64,000 nt of DNA from positions 124,001 through 188,000 of the forward strand of contig NZ_JHBV01000008.1 in the NCBI RefSeq assembly GCF_000724545.1, written 5' to 3'. The notes below the pieces were generated by a model that was not told where the DNA came from, did no database searches, and saw only the letters and a program-made list of their open reading frames with translations. Below, piece by piece: positions 15,628 through 23,437 of the stretch. How positions within the stretch are numbered: position 1 is the stretch's first letter; each line of letters opens with the position of its first letter. This DNA comes from Aureispira sp. CCB-QB1. Its GTDB lineage: Bacteria > Bacteroidota > Bacteroidia > Chitinophagales > Saprospiraceae. Made by a program: the position numbers and the translations under genes.

Positions 15628-16047
15628 ATGATAAGATTATTGATAATTGGATTATTAGCTTTTATTGGGTATGCTCCTTGTTCATTAGCTTATAGTGTTG
15701 TATATGCTCCACCAGTCGAAAAACATACTAAAAAGAAAGCGAGTTCGAGGAGAATAAAAAAGAAGAGGATTCAAAGAGAAAGGATGCAAAATAAGAAAAT
15801 GAAAACTAGCACTTTGCTTTTTTTCTTGAGTACTCTTTGTTCTTTGGTATCTCTGATGGCGACAATATTTTCTTTGACATTAGGTGCATCATTAATAGGA
15901 AGTGTTTTTACAATAGGTTTTCTTGCATTAGCTGTTCTGTTCTTGATTTTCGGATTTGTTGAAAAAGGGAAGGAAAAAAGTGGCGGTGACGGCTCTGGCG
16001 GATTGGGAGGAAAGGATAAAAACACAAGTGGTAATTTAGGCGATTAG
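15628..16047 (+). CDS. Membrane protein with signal-like N-terminus, 139 aa
   Basis: The N-terminus is a signal peptide or membrane anchor (MIRLLIIGLLAFIGYAPCSLA). A very basic stretch (about 32-58) follows, then two hydrophobic segments (about 60-85 and 88-112) and a Gly/Ser/Lys tail (GGDGSGGLGGKDKN). It is preceded by the crossing inverted repeats, which may control it. The family is not recognised; a membrane-remodelling, lysis or superinfection role is possible. Confidence 0.55.
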   Translation: MIRLLIIGLLAFIGYAPCSLAYSVVYAPPVEKHTKKKASSRRIKKKRIQRERMQNKKMKTSTLLFFLSTLCSLVSLMATIFSLTLGASLIGSVFTIGFLALAVLFLIFGFVEKGKEKSGGDGSGGLGGKDKNTSGNLGD

Positions 16048-16239
16048 GGTGGGTTACAAACTAGTAACGAACCTAATTAATTTGTAACATTAAAAATAGT
16101 GTACGTTTCTAAAGCTTTTCAATTTCCTTGGATCTCACTTCTGCAGAAAAAAATAAAATGCCTTTAAGATACCATTAAGGCAGATACTTAAAATAATACT
16201 CCAAAAATTAGCGTACAATTCAAAACTAATAAATTAATT

Positions 16240-16710
16240 ATGTCTGATCTTTTAAAAATAGGTTTGTTGTTTGGAGGACTTGCTTTGTTGAATAGAAAAA
16301 AAAAGCCTGGTATTGGTAAGATGCACGATAGAGGTACTAAAGAAATGATACCTTGTAATAATGGCCGCTATTCAGATTCTTTTCCCTCTCCTGGTTCTTG
16401 TTCTAGTAATGGCGGTGTTAATTATGAGAAAGTGTACAAAGATTACTTTATGAATAGGGGCGTTTCTTTAGAATCTGTAAAGATTAATAAGAACAAAGTC
16501 AAAATTGATTTTGGAACAAAAACTTTTCACTCTCTGAAAAAAGTTGATAGAGCTTTTGATAATAATAGAAATATTGAAAATGTCAAAATGAAACGTTTTC
16601 ATTCCCCAGGAGCAAGATACATAAGATCATTAGAAGTAGAAATATCTTATAAAAATAATACGGCTTTTCTTGAAGATGTTATGAAGAAGTGGAGAAGAAG
16701 CGAAGGTTAA
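16240..16710 (+). CDS. Last gene of the element: membrane-anchored DUF3761-like protein, 156 aa
   Basis: The N-terminus has a short membrane segment (LLKIGLLFGGLALL) followed directly by NRKKKPG, matching the anchor layout of the virion proteins. Residues about 39-62 carry CNNGRYSDS ... GSCSSNGGV, the same motif as in the 13803-14417 product. A basic beta/alpha C-terminal domain follows. A 190-bp gap with inverted repeats (gttacaaa 16053-16060 with 16081-16088) separates it from the cluster. It may be a separately controlled gene. Confidence 0.6.
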   Translation: MSDLLKIGLLFGGLALLNRKKKPGIGKMHDRGTKEMIPCNNGRYSDSFPSPGSCSSNGGVNYEKVYKDYFMNRGVSLESVKINKNKVKIDFGTKTFHSLKKVDRAFDNNRNIENVKMKRFHSPGARYIRSLEVEISYKNNTAFLEDVMKKWRRSEG

Positions 16711-16741
16711 CCTCCCCTTTTTAAAAGGCTTAAAACACATC

Positions 16742-16771
16742 AAAAAACATAATATAAATTATAGGCAAAAA
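16742..16771 (-). other. Right attachment site (attR) with degenerate XerD arm
   Basis: Bases 16746-16771 exactly repeat 1211-1236. On the minus strand the XerC-like arm (TTTGCCTATAA) and the centre are intact, but the XerD arm reads TTATGTTTTTT instead of TTATGTTAAAT. The degenerate arm faces the element, as expected if the circular element carried an imperfect attP. The 16711-17020 gap holds only this site and a hairpin at 16958-16994. Confidence 0.85.
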
Positions 16772-16957
16772 TTACCAAAGTTAGATAAAATCAACATTTC
16801 AGATGGAAAAAGCACCTTTTTTATTACTATAACGCCTTCGTATTCTTCACAGGGGTGGTCACTTGCAATTATTTGACATTAAGGTTGTTATAAAAAAAGC
16901 GTATTCTAATAATTAGGAAGTTAAAGCAGTCAATAATGAATTATTGATAAATAAATA

Positions 16958-16994
16958 ATGACCTAATTGTGACGTATTACCACAATCAGGTCAT
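16958..16994 (-). terminator. Hairpin downstream of the minus-strand 162-aa gene
   Basis: A 14-bp stem with one mismatch or G-U pair (16958-16971 with 16981-16994) lies 27 bases beyond that gene's stop and, read on the minus strand, is followed by T-rich sequence. It probably terminates that gene and shields the element's right end. Confidence 0.6.
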
Positions 16995-17020
16995 AGGTAT
17001 TCTAAAAAAAACAATTTGTA

Positions 17021-17509
17021 CTAATTGGGCTGATACCCTACTTCAAGAAAATAATCGTTTCCTGAGGTTGTCATTTTTAAATAAATATCTTTTGCTCCTT
17101 CCAAAGAAAAAACGTTTACATTTGCCTTACCATTTCTCATGTCATCTGTTCCTATTGTTCCTCCAAGAGTTTCATCTTCGCCAATAACAAGCATATAAAA
17201 AACAGGTTTTACAGCCAGAGCATGGTCATCTTCAACTGAGCTCGTTCTCAATGTTTGTATCCCAAAATCTATAACTGAATTGATTTTCCCAAACTTCAAT
17301 TCCCCTAAATTACCTGCTTTTCCAAAAGGAATTTTTGAATTATGTTTGTATTTGCTAACATCTGGATTTGAGTTAACAATCACATCCCAGTCACCTGTAG
17401 TAGTGACTTCTATGCTCAGACCATTGGATAGATTGTGTGTTACGTTTTCGCCAATTGTAGGAATTATGGTTAATGTTGTGTTCGTGCATTTGATTTCGTT
17501 AAATTTCAT
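17021..17509 (-). CDS. Hypothetical beta-rich protein, 162 aa
   Basis: No signal peptide or membrane segment is seen. The sequence is beta-rich with many Thr, Gly and Asp residues (MKFNEIKCTNTTLTI ... TTTGDWDVIVNS). It is the first chromosomal gene right of the element. The family is not recognised. It may be a small lectin-like or aegerolysin-like beta-sandwich, but nothing in the sequence proves this. Confidence 0.55.
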   Translation of the reverse strand: MKFNEIKCTNTTLTIIPTIGENVTHNLSNGLSIEVTTTGDWDVIVNSNPDVSKYKHNSKIPFGKAGNLGELKFGKINSVIDFGIQTLRTSSVEDDHALAVKPVFYMLVIGEDETLGGTIGTDDMRNGKANVNVFSLEGAKDIYLKMTTSGNDYFLEVGYQPN

Positions 17510-17584
17510 AGATTTAAAATATTTTAATGGTTAATACCTACTCTATTGGGGCTTTTCGGTGTCCGCCACGTTATTTTTTGGTTT

Positions 17585-18553
17585 CTAAATCCTTTTTATA
17601 CAATTAGAGAAACATTTTAAAGAACCAGAGTACTGGATATACCAATTAAAGTTGCCTTGTATAAATTCGACGTAAAAACCTAAATATTTCCATGTTTTTT
17701 CAACTTGCTCTTGGTGAGGTTGCAACTCTGACCATTCTGCGTATTTAAGGCTGTTTCTTGATATCATTTCGTCCTTGTAATAATCTTTCCATGCTTTTTG
17801 CCATTCGGAAGGAAAGACAATACTTGGATTACTACGAGGATAGATGTTTTTAGAAAAAGATGGAATCCAAACATTCTTATTCCCTTCACGATCAATTTCA
17901 ACCAAACAATTATTATAGGCAGCCCAAAACCATGCAAACTTTAGGTTTCCTTTCCCATCCAAGTAGTTGTAATATGTTAGTGGCATGGGAATGCGGTGAA
18001 TCTCGAAGTTTGATGAACTTAAATCTTCAATGGCTCGATTGATATAATGTCGCATTCTATGAACTTGGTGGTGGATAAGCCCAAGCGTTTCCAAATCAAT
18101 GTACCCCAATACCTCGTCAGGTAACCCAATAACAGGTTCTCCAACAACTAAACGGCGTTCTCCTGCCAAAGAAATAAATAAATCAAGGTGGTAAAATGGC
18201 TGTTTTAAATCAGTGCCTTGCTTTTTTTTATGAATAGCGGAACAATGTGTCTCATTTTCGTTTAGAAAAAATTCATTGTTGTCTAGAATGTGCTGACCTA
18301 CAAAATAAATCTTTTGCTGTTTTCCTTCTTTGCTATTTCCTCCTAAAAAATATTGAAATAATTTTTCAACGGCAAAATCTTGTTCTATAAGTAATTTAAT
18401 TACTTCTTTGAGAGAAGCACTGTTTTTTAGTACCTCTGCCCATTCTTTAGAAAAAGGAGCATGGTTTTTATTTAGGCTGGCTAATTTCTGTTCAATTAAA
18501 TTCTGAGAAATCTGGCTTTTGTTTAACGGTTTTGAGAAAATGAAAGAGGATGC
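17585..18553 (-). pseudogene. 5'-truncated guanidino-modifying enzyme (arginine/agmatine deiminase superfamily)
   Basis: The minus-strand frame is open for about 322 codons from just after a TAA at 18554-18556, yet it contains no ATG and its first start-like codon is a TTG deep inside (18169). The visible protein has an H-x-D motif in FYHLDLFISLAGE and, near the C-terminus, GSLKCFSNCI with the expected catalytic Cys, both typical of the pentein superfamily (arginine, agmatine and peptidylarginine deiminases). The N-terminal part and start are missing, so I call it a pseudogene. A frameshift near 18550 is an alternative. Confidence 0.6.
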
Positions 18554-18639
18554 TTATGACCGAATGCATCTGCTTAAACAATTTATAGTTTGCTTTTAAA
18601 TGCTTCTATTTTAGAAAAAAAGGATTTTACTAGTTAAGC

Positions 18640-18861
18640 TCGAAAATGTTGAACAAGGCTAAATCGATGGCTGTTGTTCCGAATAGTAATGCCCTAATAT
18701 TTGTACATTGGATATCTAGGACGTATTTGCATTAAATGCAGTATCCAATGATACTAGGTTATATACTTGAAACAAAAAGGGGCTGATTTTATACAAAAAA
18801 TCATGATAGTATAACAGTAGGGAATTTAATTGGTCCTAACATTTTTATGTTAGGACTTTTT
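18640..18861 (+). ncRNA. Candidate structured small RNA ending in a terminator
   Basis: This 343-bp gap between genes (18552-18894) has no ORF but two strong structures. A 9-bp stem 18706-18714/18742-18750 encloses the palindrome tgcat-taa-atgca. A terminator (10-bp stem 18833-18842/18847-18856 with T run) lies on the plus strand although no plus-strand gene precedes it. A terminator without a gene suggests an RNA gene; the 5' end shown is a guess. Confidence 0.35.
18833..18861 (+). terminator. Orphan plus-strand terminator
   Basis: A 10-bp perfect stem with a TTTT loop is followed by five T. No protein gene lies upstream on this strand. Confidence 0.7.
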
Positions 18862-18894
18862 CAATTTTTTAATATTTATAACGTCACAGATGTA

Positions 18895-20343
18895 TTAATT
18901 TTGCCAGTTTTTGAGTTCTTGCTCTCGGTGGTGGAGAACTACTTTTATAGGGTATTTCTCTTTCAGATGTTTGGCTATACTATCTGCAGAAAAAACGGAA
19001 CGATGTTGCCCGCCTGTACACCCAAAATTAATGCAAAGATTAGCAAATCCTCGTTTTATATAATTTTCTACTGCTTCATCTATAATCCCTTTGACTTGCT
19101 CAATAAAGTCATGAATAGTACTCTCTTTTTCAAAAAAATCGATAACGGCTTGATCTCTGCCTGTTAATTTTTTGTATGGCTGATAGCGACCAGGGTTATG
19201 GATAAATCGACAATCAAAAACAAATCCGCCACCATTGCCCGAATCGTCTTTTGGGATACCTCTTTTGTATGAAAAACTTTTTACTTGAACAGTTAACTGT
19301 TCTGCTTTTTGTTTTGCAATTATTAGTCTTAACGAATGTTGGGTAACCAACTGTTTAGAGACCTCTTTGATGTAAGATAAATCAATAGGGAAACGAATGT
19401 TTTCTATTAGCCAATCCAAGTTGGCTAAAGCAAATGGGATGCTTGCTATGAAATGTTCTTTTTGTTGATATAACCCTTTAAAACCATAAGCCCCCAAGAC
19501 TTGCAATGTTCTTAATAAGGCAAAAAGGTAAAAATTGCCTTTGAATTTTTGAGTATCAATGCTTGTTAACTTTGATGCTTCTTGGATGTAATAATCCAAT
19601 AGCTCTTGGCGTAGTTTATTTGGTAAATTAGCTTTTGCTTGGAACAAAAGAGAGACAACATCATATTGCAATGGTCCCTTTTTTCCTCCTTGGTAATCTA
19701 TAAAATAGACCGTTTGATCGTGTAGCATTATATTCCTAGCTTGGAAATCTCTAAACATAAAAAAAGCTTGGGATTCTTGCGCTAGATGATTTGTCAAACG
19801 TTGAAAGTCTTGTTCTAGTGCATATTCATCAAATTCTATTTTTGTTGTTTTTAAAAAACAGTATTTAAAATAGTTCAAATCCCACAACATAGCCTGTTCG
19901 TTAAAAGAAACAGGAGTATGATATACTTCAACAGGTAAATTTTGAATTCCCTTGATTTGCATTTTTGCTAAAGCTGACAATGCTTTCTTATAATAGCTTA
20001 TAGTGCTATCGGAAGGAATTCCATCTTTTCGCTCTATCTCTAGATGTTGCAACAACGTTTGATCTCCCAAGTCTTGCAATAGATAGATATTATTTTCTAA
20101 ATTTGGGGCATACAGTTGAGGTACCCGAATTCCCATTTCTAAGAAGTGTTTTGTATAATCAACAAAGGTTTTGTTCTCCCCAAAATTAGCATTAAAAGCG
20201 GCTAAAGCTGTTTTTTGAGCCCCTTTTAATCTAAAATATTGCCTGTCTGATCCTGATTGTGGAAGTATTTGCATACTTTGAATAGGTTCTTTTGCCCAAG
20301 ATTCAAATAAGGCACTAATTTGCTGTTGTAACTTAGTATCCAA
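18895..20343 (-). CDS. APH-type kinase fused to RapZ C-terminal domain, 482 aa
   Basis: Residues 1-330 form an aminoglycoside-phosphotransferase/sugar-kinase fold with catalytic Asp199 and Asn204 (FRDFQARN) and the metal Asp216 in FIDYQGG, similar to AmgK-type MurNAc/GlcNAc kinases. Residues about 350-482 match the RapZ C-terminal domain, with the signature GCTGGQHRS and a C-terminal HHREQEL. In Proteobacteria RapZ links amino-sugar sensing to RNase E and GlmZ. Here the GlcN6P-sensing-type domain is joined to a probable amino-sugar kinase instead of the RapZ P-loop domain. This suggests a role in cell-wall sugar recycling (inference). The fusion is of a kind I recall from Bacteroidota. Confidence 0.8.
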   Translation of the reverse strand: MDTKLQQQISALFESWAKEPIQSMQILPQSGSDRQYFRLKGAQKTALAAFNANFGENKTFVDYTKHFLEMGIRVPQLYAPNLENNIYLLQDLGDQTLLQHLEIERKDGIPSDSTISYYKKALSALAKMQIKGIQNLPVEVYHTPVSFNEQAMLWDLNYFKYCFLKTTKIEFDEYALEQDFQRLTNHLAQESQAFFMFRDFQARNIMLHDQTVYFIDYQGGKKGPLQYDVVSLLFQAKANLPNKLRQELLDYYIQEASKLTSIDTQKFKGNFYLFALLRTLQVLGAYGFKGLYQQKEHFIASIPFALANLDWLIENIRFPIDLSYIKEVSKQLVTQHSLRLIIAKQKAEQLTVQVKSFSYKRGIPKDDSGNGGGFVFDCRFIHNPGRYQPYKKLTGRDQAVIDFFEKESTIHDFIEQVKGIIDEAVENYIKRGFANLCINFGCTGGQHRSVFSADSIAKHLKEKYPIKVVLHHREQELKNWQN

Positions 20344-20481
20344 TCTAATGTTTTTTTATGGTTAAAATAGTTAAGTCAGTTTACAAACTTAGCAATTGTT
20401 CTTAAAAAACGAAGCATTACAACACACTTATAAGATGCTGTACAAATTATTAATCTTATAATCTAATAAAAATGCACCGAC

Positions 20482-21087
20482 ATGCACACCAAAGTACACA
20501 TTAACCGCTATATAGCAGATCAAATAGGAATGCCCAAAACTTCTAGGGAGATAGATCAAATGCACCGATTTTTTGAAACATATATGAAGTATATTGCATT
20601 AACCGTTTTGCGGTTGAACGGAGCAAAATACAAAGAAGCAAAAAGTTACATTACCAAGGCATGGATTCCATGTAATGAAGATCAACTTCGAAAGATGGTG
20701 CTTACTTTGTTGAATCAAAGGGCAAACAACAAGCAATACTGGATACAATTATTAAAAAAAAATAAGGCATTGCGTGTCTCTATTGAATTATTATTCAACT
20801 ATGCAGGGAGAATCAGAAACCTTACTTTTCATGGGAATTTTTATGCATTTGAAGAGGGGGAAACAGAGCTTATTTACGCTATTTATATCGAAGCAATAGA
20901 ATCTTTGGAACGTTTGATCGCAAAGCAAAAACGAGGGAATAAAATTCTAAAAAATACTCCAACAGAATTTGGGGCAGGTCGCGGGCATCTAGTTACTAAA
21001 AATCAATTCAAACAGATCTTACCTTTTCAAACAGCAGGTCTACCATACTCTTACGCTAAGGCACAGCAACTCTACTATACATTATGA
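20482..21087 (+). CDS. Helical protein with HEPN-like RxxxxH motif, 201 aa
   Basis: The product is almost entirely alpha-helical. R112-N113-L-T-F-H117 in the segment GRIRNLTFHG fits the R-N-x-x-x-H signature of HEPN domains, many of which are RNases or RNA-binding modules. No nucleotidyltransferase (MNT) or other antitoxin partner is adjacent, so a toxin role is not supported by context. No signal peptide. Alternative: an unrelated helical protein with a chance motif. Confidence 0.45.
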   Translation: MHTKVHINRYIADQIGMPKTSREIDQMHRFFETYMKYIALTVLRLNGAKYKEAKSYITKAWIPCNEDQLRKMVLTLLNQRANNKQYWIQLLKKNKALRVSIELLFNYAGRIRNLTFHGNFYAFEEGETELIYAIYIEAIESLERLIAKQKRGNKILKNTPTEFGAGRGHLVTKNQFKQILPFQTAGLPYSYAKAQQLYYTL

Positions 21088-21116
21088 AATACTAATTTTA
21101 TAAATATTTCTATCAT

Positions 21117-21383
21117 GGAACAAAGTATACGGTTGTTTCTGGTTCAAGCAATGAGGAGGTACACGAGAAGTCTGCTGATATAACATTTACAGATTATTAT
21201 ACTTTTGCTTGCAAATCAAAAACACGAAAAATGGTATCAAAGTGGGTATTGCGAAAGACATCTCTTTTGCCAATAAAAATTATGGTAGAATGTACCTCAA
21301 TATGATGAGAGTGTGCAACTATGTGGACCTGTTGAAATCGGCTAAAAGCATAAAGAAATATCATAATAACAACTTTGTCTTTT
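21117..21383 (+). pseudogene. Degraded coding remnant in a 405-bp gap
   Basis: Between 21088 and 21493 no intact gene is seen. Two overlapping frames look protein-like: one beginning near 21130 and one ending 'MYLNMMRVCNYVDLLKSAK' before a stop at 21383. They are shifted relative to each other and neither has a good start. This suggests a frameshifted gene fragment, but the family is unknown. Confidence 0.25.
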
Positions 21384-21444
21384 GAGTGAAATAGTAAAAA
21401 GCAACGAACCACTACTATTAATGCGAAAAATGAATATATTTACC

Positions 21445-21590
21445 CCATTATTCAATCATAGTGGGGCATCTCCCATTAAAATCATCCAATTATATGAAAC
21501 AGTACTTTTCCTTCCTTGCGGGGTTTATTTTATGTGTTCAAGCTTCTGTTTTAAAAGCACAGAACGTTCATATTCCTGATCAGACTTTTA
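21445..21590 (+). repeat. Direct repeat unit 1 covering promoter and 5' end of the LRR gene
   Basis: The stretch from 21445 through the signal-peptide codons recurs from 22498 with only a few changes. The 49 bp before the ATG are identical in the two copies and contain cccca ... tgggg arms (21443-21466) that could form a small hairpin. Confidence 0.8.
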
Positions 21591-22378
21591 AGAATTATCT
21601 GATTACTGGAGGAGTAGACACTAATCAAGATTTTGAAATACAAATATCAGAAGCTCAAAATTTTACAGGGTTAATTAACATTAACGGTCTTGCAATTTCC
21701 GATTTAACAGGCTTAGAAGAATTTACAAAATTAACTAGGTTATACTGTGAAGTAACAAACATAACATCCTTAGATGTAAGCGCTAATGTCATGTTGACAG
21801 AGTTGCATTGCGGCAATAACGACTTAACTTCTTTAGACCTCTCTAACAATGTGAATTTAACAAATTTAAAATGCTACGTCTTAAAAATAACAGAACTAGA
21901 CCTGTCTAATAATGTCAATTTAGTAGAAGTAGATTGCAGGCAAGATAGTTTATTAACGAGAATTAATATTAAAAATGGTAACAATACAGCAATCACCAGC
22001 TTCCTTGCTAATGATAATCCTGCTCTGACTTGTATTGAAGTGGATAGTGTTGCTTATTCAACAGCCAACTGGACGAATATAGACGCTGGAGTTGTTTTTA
22101 GTACAAGCTGTTTTACGGGCATTAATACTGTAGGTCAACTACCTTCATTTCGAGCATATCCCAACCCAACTACTAAGACATTAACTGTAGACATGGGAGA
22201 GACTATTTTATCTGCCAAGATTACGGTTCTTAATACTATTGGACAAATTGTAAGCTCTGAGAATTACAAAAATATTGCTTCCTTAGACTTAAACATACAA
22301 GGGCTACCAGGCTGGTATTTTATTCAAATTGAAACCGAAAAAGGCAACCAAACTATCAAGGTACTCAAGCAAGGGTAA
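21494..22378 (+). CDS. Leucine-rich-repeat protein with T9SS sorting domain, 294 aa (copy 1)
   Basis: I choose the ATG at 21494 (MKQYFSFLAGF) because it starts a signal peptide ending near KAQ. The body has LRR units with the Bacteroidota type LDLSNN..L..L.C, about 20 residues apart. The C-terminus is a T9SS type A sorting domain (YPNPTTKTLTVD ... GWYFIQIETEKGNQTIKVLKQ). It is predicted to be secreted and bound to the cell surface, with a binding role. A second copy follows, and the two share 49 bp upstream of the ATG exactly. Confidence 0.85.
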   Translation: MKQYFSFLAGFILCVQASVLKAQNVHIPDQTFKNYLITGGVDTNQDFEIQISEAQNFTGLININGLAISDLTGLEEFTKLTRLYCEVTNITSLDVSANVMLTELHCGNNDLTSLDLSNNVNLTNLKCYVLKITELDLSNNVNLVEVDCRQDSLLTRINIKNGNNTAITSFLANDNPALTCIEVDSVAYSTANWTNIDAGVVFSTSCFTGINTVGQLPSFRAYPNPTTKTLTVDMGETILSAKITVLNTIGQIVSSENYKNIASLDLNIQGLPGWYFIQIETEKGNQTIKVLKQG

Positions 22379-22497
22379 TCCTTTTAGCACAACTAAAAAA
22401 CACAAACTAACATCTATGTAATGTAAAAATTAAAAATGCTTAACAACTGTATGCCCCGCAGATATTGGAGATTAAAAAAAATAACATATCTTTATAT

Positions 22498-22643
22498 CCA
22501 TTATTCAATCATAGTGGGGCATCTCCCATTAAAATCATCCAATTATATGAAACAGTACTTTTCCTTCCTTGCGGCGTTTATTTTATGTATTCAAGCTTCT
22601 GTTTTAAAAGCACAGAACGTTCATATTCCTGATCAAACTTTTA
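22498..22643 (+). repeat. Direct repeat unit 2 covering promoter and 5' end of the LRR gene
   Basis: This is the second copy of the 21445-21590 unit, 1053 bp downstream. It shows that the duplication included the control region, so both LRR genes may be controlled in the same way. Confidence 0.8.
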
Positions 22644-23437
22644 AGAATTATTTATTGAGTTCTCCTGTAAATTCAAATCAAGATTTTGAAATACAAGTAT
22701 CGGAGGCTCAAAACTATACAGGAACTATTAATATAGCAGGATTAGCAATTACAGATTTAACAGGCTTAGAAGAATTTACATCTCTTCCATTTTTATATTG
22801 TGAAGATGTTCCTATTACTTCTTTAAATGTTAGTGCGAATGTCATGCTTACGCATTTGCGTTGTTCTAATAATCCTATATCTTCTTTAGATTTATCCAAT
22901 AATATCAATTTAGTAAGTTTAACTTGCCAAAGAACGAACATCACTCATCTAGATTTATCCAATAATGTCAATTTGACAGAATTGGATTGTAGATCAGATA
23001 GTTCTTTAGTTGCTTTGGATATAAGAAATGGAAACAACACTTCTATGACTAATTTCCTTGTAAATGGAAACCCTTTATTACAATGTATAGAAGTAGATGA
23101 TTCTACTTATTCTACTTCTAATTGGACTAATATTGACCCCAACGCATATTTTAGCACCAACTGCTTTTATTTAGGTACTACTGAAGCTTTAGGAAAAAAC
23201 AAGATACAAGCTCATTTTTATCCTAATCCAATGAAAAATGCCTTGACGATAGATTTAGGAACAACTTTTTCTTCCATTAAAGTTACTATTTCTAATCCGA
23301 TTGGGCAGCTTTTACAAACTAATACTTATACTAACCAAAACCGCCTTGACTTAAACATACAAGGACTACCAGGCTGGTATTTTATTCAAATTGAAACCGA
23401 AAAAGGCAACAAAACTATTAAGGTGCTTAAACAATAG
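22547..23437 (+). CDS. Leucine-rich-repeat T9SS protein, 296 aa (copy 2)
   Basis: This is a tandem paralogue of the gene at 21494, offset by 1053 bp. I choose the ATG at 22547, equivalent to that of copy 1; a longer in-frame ORF from 22436 is upstream noise. Signal peptide, LRR units (LDLSNN) and T9SS domain (FYPNPMKNALTID ... GWYFIQIETEKGNKTIKVLK) are in the same order. The first about 30 codons and the last about 25 are nearly identical to copy 1, while the central repeats have diverged. This fits selection on the ligand-binding part. Confidence 0.85.
   Translation: MKQYFSFLAAFILCIQASVLKAQNVHIPDQTFKNYLLSSPVNSNQDFEIQVSEAQNYTGTINIAGLAITDLTGLEEFTSLPFLYCEDVPITSLNVSANVMLTHLRCSNNPISSLDLSNNINLVSLTCQRTNITHLDLSNNVNLTELDCRSDSSLVALDIRNGNNTSMTNFLVNGNPLLQCIEVDDSTYSTSNWTNIDPNAYFSTNCFYLGTTEALGKNKIQAHFYPNPMKNALTIDLGTTFSSIKVTISNPIGQLLQTNTYTNQNRLDLNIQGLPGWYFIQIETEKGNKTIKVLKQ

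Larger units (their letters stand above)
1211..16771 (+). mobile_element. Xer/dif-integrated prophage of a tailless, probably membrane-containing virus
   Basis: The element is about 15.5 kb, bounded by a perfect 26-bp direct repeat containing a dif-like core. Nearly all genes run on the plus strand, many are short, and several overlap by ATGA. It contains a probable replication protein, two candidate jelly-roll capsid proteins, a virion-lysozyme-like protein, a very basic small protein and at least seven proteins with one terminal Gly/Ala/Leu-rich membrane segment. I found no integrase, terminase, portal, tail gene or Walker-A packaging ATPase. Known precedents for integration at dif through host XerCD are CTX-type filamentous phages and Bacteroidetes microvirus-like prophages. 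Assignment to a tailless icosahedral group (PM2- or FLiP-like in general architecture) is inference. Confidence 0.8.

Noticed and set aside
18847-19167. A plus-strand 106-aa frame
   Set aside because: It overlaps the RapZ domain of the minus-strand kinase fusion, which has clear homology signatures.
22436-22546. An N-terminal extension of the second LRR protein
   Set aside because: The duplicated copy shows that the true start is the ATG at 22547, before the signal peptide.
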